A stretch of 43,868 nucleotides of DNA from Methanoregula sp. UBA276. GTDB taxonomy: Archaea > Halobacteriota > Methanomicrobia > Methanomicrobiales > Methanospirillaceae. The translations under genes were made by a program, and so were the position numbers. A model generated the notes under the pieces. That model saw nothing but the letters and a program-made list of their open reading frames with translations, did no database searches and was not told the origin of the DNA. Where the stretch lies: NCBI GenBank assembly GCA_002508495.1, contig DANA01000036.1:1-43868 (forward strand), given 5' to 3'. This document shows, in pieces, positions 15,843 to 22,318 of the stretch. The stretch's first letter is position 1, and the number at the start of each line of letters is the position of its first letter.

Positions 15843-18350
15843 TCAGTGCGGGCACCGGACCCCGAGGTTTGTGCCCAGTTCCTCGAATGCTGCAAGCCAG
15901 CAGCAGGCCTCTTCATCGCCGCAGGTCTTCTTCTCCTGCATGGCCGCATGCCGGGCGCACCCGATCCGGAAGTACAGGTTCTGGCATTCCCACAGATCGT
16001 AGTTCAGTTCAAGGGGCGCGAGGGTATGGAAAATGGCGTTGATGGTCTCCAACAGCGCAGTTGTATTTTCAGATTCCGAGATCTTGTGCATCCGGTCACG
16101 AATGGCTTTTGTTGCAGCAAAAGCAAGAACCTCGGCATCCGGCGCGAACCGGCCGTTGACCATCTCGTGGACAAGAATGTACAGATCTGCGGTATCGATG
16201 ACCGGTGTGCCCAGTGCTTTTTTGATGTCTGCATTGAGGATATACCAGACCGGGTCCTCAAGTGCCTTTGGTACCGGGATCTCCATCTCCCGCATCACCT
16301 TGAGGAGGGAAAAGTGCTGCCGGTAGATCTGCCGGTATTCCTGTTCGATATCGTGGAGCGTGGAATCGAGAATGTGGTAGATGACCCTGCGTTGCCCGTC
16401 CTTAAAGAGGTCAAAGAGCGAGTACGACCGGCTCCCAAAATGCCGTTCAACCGCAAGGATCAGCTGCGGCATGTCTGACAAGGCAAACGCCCGTTTCAGT
16501 TCATCTTTCATCCGGTTGAATGATTCTTTAGTCGTATATTCGCATGAGCCCCCAAGGAAGTTATGCCCACCGAGGTAAACAACCGCGAATTCCAGCGTGT
16601 TCTCCTCAAAGGTGATGTTGGAGTGGAGGAACACCTTCCCCATGGCAAGCCGCAGGTCACCCGATGCCGATCGTTCATATGCTTCGGCCCGGAGCGTGTA
16701 ATTCGGGATAGCGATCTTCTCCGGGGACTCCGCCACCAGCGAGAGGAGGGCCGCATGGAACCCTACCCGGGACAGATCGACAACAGCAGTTTTCACGTAG
16801 TTCCGGTAGATCTCCCCGCCATCCTGGAATTCCGCAAGGTTACTCTTTGCACTGCGGAGCCGGTCGATAAACTCAGGTTCAAGGTCGAGACCGCTCACTT
16901 CCCGTAAAAGCTGCATTGCCCGGCAGGCGTACTGCATGACCTGCACGGGCTCAATTCCGGATATGTCGTCAAAGAACCAGCCGCAGCTCGTGTACATCAG
17001 GAGGGTATTACGCTCCATCTCCAGCAGTTTGAGTGCCTGCACACGGTCCTGTGCAGGCAGCGGGCGATAGCCCTGCTCATGGAAAAAAACGGCAACATTC
17101 TCCGGTGAGCGGTCAAGGATGACCCGGATATACGCGTCCCGCGCCTGCCAGGGATCGGTGACATACGTGTTCATCCGGTCGACATAGATGGGCACCAGCG
17201 TGTCCCGGAGCCAGTCCATTGCTCCCCGCAGGGGTGCCCTCCATGCCTGGCTCCACGAGATTTCGCACCGCTGGACAGATACCGGATCCGGCTCTTGTCC
17301 CGGCCGGCCCCCGGATACGCGGGTTGCCGTTTTCACGACAGCCCCGTGCGTGCAGCACCCACAGTTGCTTCTCCACCGCTCGATCCCGTGAGGACAACTC
17401 CAGGAGGTGTTGTCGATGATGGTGACCTCGTGGGTCGGGGGGAATCGTTCGAGGTACTCCCCGAAGACCGTGATTTGGGCCGGGTTTTGGGCTTCAATAA
17501 GCCAGAGCGCATACGAGAGCGCCATGTCCCCGAAGCGGTGGTGGTGCCCGTAGGTTTCACCATCCGAGGCGACCGTTAAGAGTCCGCTCTCGATCCGGTT
17601 CCTGGTGAAATGCTGCAGCATCCGGCTGGCAAAGTCCTCCCCGTTATCAAGCAGGCTGGAGAATGCAACGTCCTGTGCCATACGTTCGTCGTAGAAGAAG
17701 AGGGCGATGGATCGCCCCGAGGGGAGGTAGCAGAGGTAAGGCATGGAGGTGTCGAGCGTCCCCGGAATTACATCAGTCCAGGGGGAGGTTCCAATCTTCC
17801 GGGTACGGTTTGCCTGCCGGGGCGAGAGGAGGGTAAAGAGGATCCCCTCTTCAGCAAGCAGTTCGAGGGTTGATGTGTCAACCGCAGTCTCGGCAAGCCA
17901 CATCCCCTCCGGTTCGCGCCCGAAACGGTGGCGGAAATCCTCTATCCCCCATTGGATTTCCGTGTGTTTGTCCCGCGTGGTTGCAAGCGGCATGATGATA
18001 TGGTTGTATACCTGCGCCAGCGCTGAACCATGGCCGGAGAACCGTTTCAGGCTCTCGCGGTCAGCTTCGAGGATGGCAGAATAGACCTCCGGTTTATGCG
18101 CTTCGAGCCATGCCAGCAGCGTTGGGCCGAAGTTGAAACTGATACGGGAGTAATTATTGACAATATCGATGATCCGCTTGTCAGAATCAAGGATCCGTGA
18201 CGCGGCGTTCGGGGCATAACATTCAGCAGTGATCCGGTCGTTCCAGTCATGGTAGGGAAATGCAGAGTCCTCTACTTCCACCTCTTCAAGCCAGGGATTC
18301 TCCCGCGGAGGCTGGTAAAAATGACCGTGAATGCAGATGTGGCGGCTCAT
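15843..18350 (-). CDS. Glycoside hydrolase family 57 / DUF3536 protein
   Basis: 835 residues, starting at MSRHICIHGHFYQPPRENPW. The N-terminal 300 residues form a GH57 (beta/alpha)7 barrel: HGHFYQPPR holds the conserved His, and GMWLAETAVD carries the presumed nucleophile Glu. The rest is the DUF3536 region typical of large archaeal and bacterial members. GH57 enzymes act on alpha-glucans with retention (amylases, branching enzymes, glucanotransferases), so a role in glycogen-like storage polymer turnover is plausible. There is no signal peptide, so it is cytoplasmic. Substrate cannot be set from sequence. Confidence 0.9.
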   Translation of the reverse strand: MSRHICIHGHFYQPPRENPWLEEVEVEDSAFPYHDWNDRITAECYAPNAASRILDSDKRIIDIVNNYSRISFNFGPTLLAWLEAHKPEVYSAILEADRESLKRFSGHGSALAQVYNHIIMPLATTRDKHTEIQWGIEDFRHRFGREPEGMWLAETAVDTSTLELLAEEGILFTLLSPRQANRTRKIGTSPWTDVIPGTLDTSMPYLCYLPSGRSIALFFYDERMAQDVAFSSLLDNGEDFASRMLQHFTRNRIESGLLTVASDGETYGHHHRFGDMALSYALWLIEAQNPAQITVFGEYLERFPPTHEVTIIDNTSWSCPHGIERWRSNCGCCTHGAVVKTATRVSGGRPGQEPDPVSVQRCEISWSQAWRAPLRGAMDWLRDTLVPIYVDRMNTYVTDPWQARDAYIRVILDRSPENVAVFFHEQGYRPLPAQDRVQALKLLEMERNTLLMYTSCGWFFDDISGIEPVQVMQYACRAMQLLREVSGLDLEPEFIDRLRSAKSNLAEFQDGGEIYRNYVKTAVVDLSRVGFHAALLSLVAESPEKIAIPNYTLRAEAYERSASGDLRLAMGKVFLHSNITFEENTLEFAVVYLGGHNFLGGSCEYTTKESFNRMKDELKRAFALSDMPQLILAVERHFGSRSYSLFDLFKDGQRRVIYHILDSTLHDIEQEYRQIYRQHFSLLKVMREMEIPVPKALEDPVWYILNADIKKALGTPVIDTADLYILVHEMVNGRFAPDAEVLAFAATKAIRDRMHKISESENTTALLETINAIFHTLAPLELNYDLWECQNLYFRIGCARHAAMQEKKTCGDEEACCWLAAFEELGTNLGVRCPH

Positions 18351-18523
18351 CCTGCCCACTCCACCGGTACTGCAACAGCGGGGCGGTCCGGTTAATCATC
18401 CACTCTCTTTTGCTCCCAGATAATGATTATGGGCTGATCCGGGCCGGCAGCGGAGGAATTATTCGCAAGGTGCTTCGCAAAAATGCAAAAGACGGATATG
18501 CCGGCAGGGGCAACACTCAAGCC

Positions 18524-18817
18524 ATGACCGGCAAGGAAATATCGGTGAATATCCCGCCCGCACTCGACCCCGTGTACAGCAACATGATCCAGATCGCGTA
18601 CAAGGACGATGAGTTTACGTTCCTGTTCCTCCACCAGCTCCCGCAGGTGAACCAGGCACGGGCAAAGGCCATCGTCTCCATCACCCCGGCCCATGCCAAG
18701 AACCTGCTTGCTGTGCTGGGAAAGACCGTTGCCGATTACGAGTCCAAGTTCGGCGCCATTGCCCCCAAAGAGGCGCAGGGACAGGAGAATGTCACCACGC
18801 TCTCGGGATATTCCTGA
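18524..18817 (+). CDS. DUF3467 family protein
   Basis: 97 residues from the ATG at 18524, which begins MTGKEISVNIPPALDPVYSN. Family marks are PPALDPVYSNMIQIAY near the start, a strand DEFTFLFLHQLPQ, and a C-terminal helix with PAHAKNLLAVLGKTVADYE. DUF3467 proteins are small and widespread in bacteria and archaea; function unknown. It is divergent from the GH57 gene, with promoters in the shared 173-base spacer 18351-18523. The upstream open frame (to 18260) overlaps the GH57 start and is not credible. Confidence 0.8.
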   Translation: MTGKEISVNIPPALDPVYSNMIQIAYKDDEFTFLFLHQLPQVNQARAKAIVSITPAHAKNLLAVLGKTVADYESKFGAIAPKEAQGQENVTTLSGYS

Positions 18818-18949
18818 GAACAGGTGCCATTTTTGCCGGGCCGTTCCCATATTGGCAGTGCGGGCGTGGGAACTCCCCTGCCGTGTGTTTTCCGGGTTCG
18901 GATAAGATTTTTACCCTGCGGGAAATCCCCCGCGCTCCCCTTCATTAGG

Positions 18950-18957
18950 TTTATTAA
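18950..18957 (+). promoter_or_regulatory. TATA-like box for tRNA-Thr
   Basis: TTTATTAA lies about 34 bases before the mature 5' end of tRNA-Thr, the expected place for an archaeal TATA box. Provirus integration leaves this promoter untouched. Confidence 0.45.
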
Positions 18958-18986
18958 CGCTCACAACCGATAGTATGAGGTACCGG

Positions 18987-19058
18987 GCCGCCGTGGCTTA
19001 GCGGCATAGCGGCTGATTCGTAATCAGCAGGTCGGGGGTTCAATTCCCCCCGGCGGCT
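18987..19058 (+). tRNA. tRNA-Thr (anticodon CGU), provirus integration target
   Basis: The acceptor arm GCCGCCG pairs with CGGCGGC. The D-arm is GGCTTAGCGGCATAGC, the anticodon stem GCTGA/TCAGC holds loop TTCGTAA (anticodon CGT in DNA), and the T-arm is GGGGG-TTCAATT-CCCCC. The discriminator is T; CCA is not encoded. Its last 14 bases belong to a 15-base sequence found again at 35918-35932. The tRNA is intact after integration. Confidence 0.95.
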
Positions 19059-19059
19059 T
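19041..19059. other. attL (provirus left attachment site)
   Basis: The T-arm and 3' acceptor end of tRNA-Thr. The 15 bases TCCCCCCGGCGGCTT (19045-19059) are identical to 35918-35932. Extending to 32 bases (19041-19072 against 35914-35945) gives 27 matches. The element lies to the right, so integration restored the tRNA 3' end. Confidence 0.85.
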
Positions 19060-19165
19060 CAATTCATCAAAGGTGCAAAGCCTCGCTATTTTCAAAACAA
19101 TCTCTCCGGGGAAGAGATTAAACAAAAATGTTCAACTCTCAAAAAAAGACTTTATATAGTTGATA

Positions 19166-19294
19166 CTATTTCTTGCGTGGCTGTTTGCGAGTGTGCCCCG
19201 CAACCTTGTAGGAGTGAACATATACCCGTTTTCCTGGGTTGCTGCCGGCCTTCGGTTTTGCCGCGTGTCGGCGTTTTGCTCCCGTGTTAATCAC
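19166..19294 (-). CDS. Small basic protein (viral, DNA-binding or minor structural)
   Basis: 42 residues from a GTG at 19294; an ATG at 19327 is also in frame. Very basic, with KRRHAAKPKAGSNPGKR followed by VYVHSYKVAGHTRKQPRKK. The ending V-x-x-Y-x-V-x-G-H-x-R is a motif I associate with small proteins of archaeal viruses and prophages. The GTG overlaps the stop of the membrane protein gene upstream (GTGATTAA), which is strong support for translational coupling. The charge suggests nucleic-acid binding. It is the last gene of the late block. Confidence 0.55.
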   Translation of the reverse strand: MINTGAKRRHAAKPKAGSNPGKRVYVHSYKVAGHTRKQPRKK

Positions 19295-19436
19295 CTTCTT
19301 TTGCTGCGTATGGGCTTGCCTGCGCATACTGCGCGGGGATGTTCGGGGGCTTGATCGGATGTGCAAACAGGATATAGACCGTGATCACGAAGATCAGCGC
19401 CAGCAATCCGACAGATACGGCAATTTTGGTGATCAT
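19287..19436 (-). CDS. Small single-span membrane protein (viral)
   Basis: 49 residues. An N-terminal helix, ITKIAVSVGLLALIFVITVY, fits one membrane span and is followed by a short outer part with PIKPPNIPAQY. It lies 21 bases after the stop of the paralogue at 19458 and its stop overlaps the start of the basic protein. Likely a virion membrane or accessory protein; no family recognised. Confidence 0.55.
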   Translation of the reverse strand: MITKIAVSVGLLALIFVITVYILFAHPIKPPNIPAQYAQASPYAAKEGD

Positions 19437-19457
19437 TGATGATACCACGGGAAAACC

Positions 19458-20057
19458 TCACGGGGTTCCATTGAACCAGAGCTCATGCTGGACACTCACC
19501 GTTCCGTTCGCCGGGACGGTCGCCGGCGTGAACGTGTCGCGGGTGATCAGAAATTTTCCGGCGGCTGTAAGATCTCGGGAGATACATCCACACATCCGGA
19601 TCCCGGTTTCTGCGATTGTGGTTTCCTGCGCCATGGCAAAGGTCGTTGTAAATACGATCTTGATCACTTGGCCGACAACATAGATCGCGGGGGGTGTCGG
19701 CGTGGCTTCTGCAATAAATGTACCGAGTTTGTAATCCGATATCTGCGGCGGGGTTGGGTCGCTTCCTACCTGTACAAACCCGGTGTCCCTAATATCCGCT
19801 GATACTGCACCGTCTCCGGTACGGCAACTCCCGGAAAATTCCCCCTGTTGGGTGGTTTTGTCCACGCCCTCAAGGTTTTTCCACGGATACGTTCCGGTTA
19901 GCGATGCACAAAACGCGGCCTTAATCCAGTTGGCAATCAGGGTCGCCCAATTATAAAGGAAAATGTCGTTGTCCTTACATTCTTCAGTGAGTTGACGGCC
20001 GGCGGCGTCATAGGTTCGGACGATCAGCCGGACGGTTACAGGGGTTAAGTGTTTCAT
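19458..20057 (-). CDS. Virion structural (spike-like) protein, paralogue B
   Basis: 199 residues. Begins MKHLTPVTVRLIVRTYDAAG; an excellent ribosome site (AAGGAGATC) lies 6 bases before the ATG. It shares an ordered set of motifs with the gene upstream: an opening V-R-x-x-D-x-x-GR, CKDNDIFLYNWATLIANWIK (CK..D..LYN), PPQISDYKLGTFIAE, ETGIRMC, LITRDTFTPATVPANGT, and ELWFNGTP. The order DYxLG...ETG...LITRDTF...VPAxGT is common in beta-rich phage and virus structural proteins. I infer a virion surface or spike protein; it has no transmembrane helix. Confidence 0.6.
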   Translation of the reverse strand: MKHLTPVTVRLIVRTYDAAGRQLTEECKDNDIFLYNWATLIANWIKAAFCASLTGTYPWKNLEGVDKTTQQGEFSGSCRTGDGAVSADIRDTGFVQVGSDPTPPQISDYKLGTFIAEATPTPPAIYVVGQVIKIVFTTTFAMAQETTIAETGIRMCGCISRDLTAAGKFLITRDTFTPATVPANGTVSVQHELWFNGTP

Positions 20058-20069
20058 TTTTTGATCTCC

Positions 20070-20744
20070 TTACGTCGTGGGGGGCATTGCATTAAACCAT
20101 AACTCAAAGCGGATCGTGGCTGTCCCGCCTGCGGGGACGGTTTGGGCCGGGAAGGTGTCGCGGGTAATAAGGACCGGCGTAGGGGCGGGCTGGGCTGTTT
20201 GGTTAGGACACCACCACGGGGGCGTTAAACTTAACCCGGTTTCACAAAGGACAGTTTCAACGTCAAAAAGTGCCGTGCCGGCCATACACACCCGAAGGGT
20301 ATTCCCTGAAGTTTCGATAGTTGGGAGCAGTCCGGGTATTTCCTTTATCGGGAGCCCTAAATCAAAATCCCATGTCTGCGGGGGCGTTGATGCACTTCCC
20401 ACCACGATTTTTCCCTGATTCGCCCAATTTTGGATCAGGTAGTGGGATGAGGATCCGTTAGTATATTGGGTCTGTGAGCAAAACACGGGCGTTGATGCTT
20501 GAATCTGCACACCATCACGCCCGATTACATAATACGGTTTAACGGGGGAGTGACAGAGTGCCGATTTTAGGATCCCGGCAATTATTACAACAAAATTGTA
20601 AAGATAAAGATCGCCTTCCTTGCAAAGTTCGGATACTATACGGCCGTCCTTATCTCGGACGGTGACAAACAGATCGATCCCGCTGCCGTTGGCCGGGCCT
20701 GCGGGTTCGTTCTGCGGTGATTTGAGTGGGGGGGTTACTTCCAT
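20070..20744 (-). CDS. Virion structural (spike-like) protein, paralogue A
   Basis: 224 residues, with AAGGTC 6 bases before ATG. It is homologous to the next gene (19458-20057): GIDLFVTVRDKDGRIVSELC against the other's opening, CKEGDLYLYNFVVIIAGILK, PPQTWDFDLGLPIKE, ETGLSLTPP, LITRDTFPAQTVPAGGT, and ELWFNAMP. The two genes are separated by 12 bases, so they arose by tandem duplication. The middles differ most, as expected if they bind different partners. No signal peptide or membrane helix is seen. The role is inferred from position in the late block. Confidence 0.6.
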   Translation of the reverse strand: MEVTPPLKSPQNEPAGPANGSGIDLFVTVRDKDGRIVSELCKEGDLYLYNFVVIIAGILKSALCHSPVKPYYVIGRDGVQIQASTPVFCSQTQYTNGSSSHYLIQNWANQGKIVVGSASTPPQTWDFDLGLPIKEIPGLLPTIETSGNTLRVCMAGTALFDVETVLCETGLSLTPPWWCPNQTAQPAPTPVLITRDTFPAQTVPAGGTATIRFELWFNAMPPTT

Positions 20745-20745
20745 T

Positions 20746-21141
20746 TTAAAGACCTTGATTACCTGCTGTCGATCCGCCGCCAGATTTTACCACGATCACG
20801 GGAATTGGGATGATGAACGCCCGTGATCCGCTGCCGCTCTTGGGAGTAGTGGCGGGGGTGGAGTAGATCACCCGCGATCCCGCTCCATTTTTTGGGCGGT
20901 GATCTTGGGGGTTGACGGTTGGGGGGCGAACGGTCGGGATGAGATCCCCGGCGATTATGGCGGCGCGGCTTGCCCCGGCTGATTTAACAACCGGGTTTAA
21001 CGGCGGCCGGACAATTACCGCAATTTTAATACCGGCGCCTCCGGTCGGCATCGAGAAGGGCAGGCCATAAAAGTATTTTACTTTCTGCGCTCCGTCGCTG
21101 TATCCCTGCGGGGGTACGATTCCATCAGCGCCGCCCGCCAT
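20746..21141 (-). CDS. Gly/Ser-rich repetitive viral protein
   Basis: 131 residues, start supported by AGGAGATCC 6 bases before ATG. The C-terminal two-thirds contains four spaced units of the form V/P-K-S/N-G/A-x-GS-R/T: VKSAGASR, PKNGAGSR, PKSGSGSR, VKSGGGST, each followed by a hydrophobic strand or a Pro-rich linker. The repeats suggest a fibrous or stalk-like structural component. It ends 1 base before paralogue A starts, so it is coupled with the spike-like genes. No family is recognised. Confidence 0.55.
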   Translation of the reverse strand: MAGGADGIVPPQGYSDGAQKVKYFYGLPFSMPTGGAGIKIAVIVRPPLNPVVKSAGASRAAIIAGDLIPTVRPPTVNPQDHRPKNGAGSRVIYSTPATTPKSGSGSRAFIIPIPVIVVKSGGGSTAGNQGL

Positions 21142-21609
21142 TTATCGGATCTCCTGTAGGCGGATCATTTTGATCGTTGCCGTCTTGATATCTGCATCGT
21201 CAAATTCCAGGGCGAGGTTTAAGGCATCGTTGGGGTTTAGCGGGATATCGAAAACATAGAGACATTCTGCGGCAATCTCGTTACTCTGATTGAGATACGC
21301 TCCGTTGTTGTTGATGTGGGAGATCACTTTTACAGCGCGGGACACAGACAGGGATACTCTCACCATACCGGCGCGGTTGATCATCACGTTGTTTGTGAAA
21401 ACCGGCTCGCGCTTGGTGACAGGGAAATTATCCCAGGTCTGCCGGATCGTCTTGTCGTTGATCGGGAGTGTTATCAGCTCATTGACGATCAGAGACAGGA
21501 GTTTTTGATCGGTTACTGACTGTTTCATAAGTTGCCCCATCAGCGCGGCGGTCTGTGCCGTTGTTGGGAGCCCATCCGAGGGCTGCGGGGGCGGTGTGTC
21601 TTTTGGCAT
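21142..21609 (-). CDS. Viral structural-block protein with predicted beta-rich C-terminus
   Basis: 155 residues. The N terminus is Pro/Thr-rich (PPPQPSDGLPTTAQT), followed by a helical stretch. From about residue 65 the sequence alternates strands (NNVMINRAGMVRVSLSVSR, LYVFDIPLNPNDALNLALE, ATIKMIRLQEI), compatible with a beta-sandwich. A minor capsid or vertex protein is possible, but this is inference from composition and place. The start follows the upstream stop directly (TAAATG) with GGAGG 12 bases before ATG. Confidence 0.55.
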   Translation of the reverse strand: MPKDTPPPQPSDGLPTTAQTAALMGQLMKQSVTDQKLLSLIVNELITLPINDKTIRQTWDNFPVTKREPVFTNNVMINRAGMVRVSLSVSRAVKVISHINNNGAYLNQSNEIAAECLYVFDIPLNPNDALNLALEFDDADIKTATIKMIRLQEIR

Positions 21610-21774
21610 TTACTTTTTCCTCCGTGTGATGATGGAATACAAGATCCAAAGGGACGCGGCGATCATGGCAAGGAGTAACAGGGAGGTTGCCTTTCTTCGG
21701 GCGGTCCTGGCCTGTTCCGCTGCCTCTGCATGTTGCTGCAATGTGACAGCGAGCCCGGCATTTTCGGGGGTCAT
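21610..21774 (-). CDS. Small tail-anchored membrane protein (viral)
   Basis: 54 residues. An amphipathic Ala/Gln/Arg-rich helix (EAAEQARTARRK) precedes one membrane helix (SLLLLAMIAASLWILYSII) and a basic tail, TRRKK. The start ATG overlaps the stop of the upstream gene (ATGA) and the stop touches the next start (TAAATG), so it is firmly placed in the operon. Probably inserted in a virion or host membrane. Confidence 0.7.
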   Translation of the reverse strand: MTPENAGLAVTLQQHAEAAEQARTARRKATSLLLLAMIAASLWILYSIITRRKK

Positions 21775-21959
21775 TTCGATCCCGTCCTGCCGTGGTTGAT
21801 CGCGTGTTCGAGCTCTAATTGGTGGAGCTGCCCGGCGGCGTCATCTTTCCATTTTTTTAAGGTGTCAATCGCTTCTTTGGCGCTGGAAATGTCCCGATAA
21901 ATTGCGATTAAAAGGACATACTGACCGAGGATCGCACCAAAAAAATAAAGATCGTCCAT
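21771..21959 (-). CDS. Small membrane protein with coiled-coil tail (viral)
   Basis: 62 residues from the ATG at 21959, which has AGGTGAT 5 bases upstream. One N-terminal membrane helix (LYFFGAILGQYVLLIAIY) is followed by a charged helix (AKEAIDTLKKWKDDAAGQL) likely to form a coiled coil. The downstream gene overlaps its stop by ATGA. No family recognised. Confidence 0.65.
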   Translation of the reverse strand: MDDLYFFGAILGQYVLLIAIYRDISSAKEAIDTLKKWKDDAAGQLHQLELEHAINHGRTGSK

Positions 21960-21964
21960 ACCGA

Positions 21965-22318
21965 TCACCTGATTTTACCGTAAGCCCAAACGAGGACCAC
22001 GATCAGGATCAGGACCACGACAAGCCCGATCCCCAGCTGGGTGATTCCCTGCCGGCCTCCGCTCGCAACCTGTTTGATCCCGCCGGAAACGCCGGTTAAA
22101 CCTGCATAGGTACCGGCTCCGATTCCGACACCGGCGACAAGGGGAACACCCCCGGCAAGGATCAGTTTGTTACGGGTCTGTGCTGCCATCGCTTCAGAGG
22201 TTGCGGGTTTTGCTGCGTTTGCAGCATTCCCGGTACCCCTGAAAAACTGGCGGATCGCGGTGATCCCGCCTTCCGCGCCCTCTCTCGTTGCTTTTACGAT
22301 AGGGGCGGCTGCTTTCAC
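21965..22318 (-). CDS. Viral membrane protein, two hydrophobic segments
   Basis: 117 residues from a GTG overlapping the end of the 773-residue gene by 4 bases. A basic and Ala-rich N-terminal half is followed by a Gly-rich hydrophobic stretch (LILAGGVPLVAGVGIGAG) and a strong C-terminal membrane helix (LGIGLVVVLILIVVLVWAY) ending GKIR. It is possibly a virion membrane component linked to the large protein upstream. No family recognised. Confidence 0.65.
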   Translation of the reverse strand: MKAAAPIVKATREGAEGGITAIRQFFRGTGNAANAAKPATSEAMAAQTRNKLILAGGVPLVAGVGIGAGTYAGLTGVSGGIKQVASGGRQGITQLGIGLVVVLILIVVLVWAYGKIR

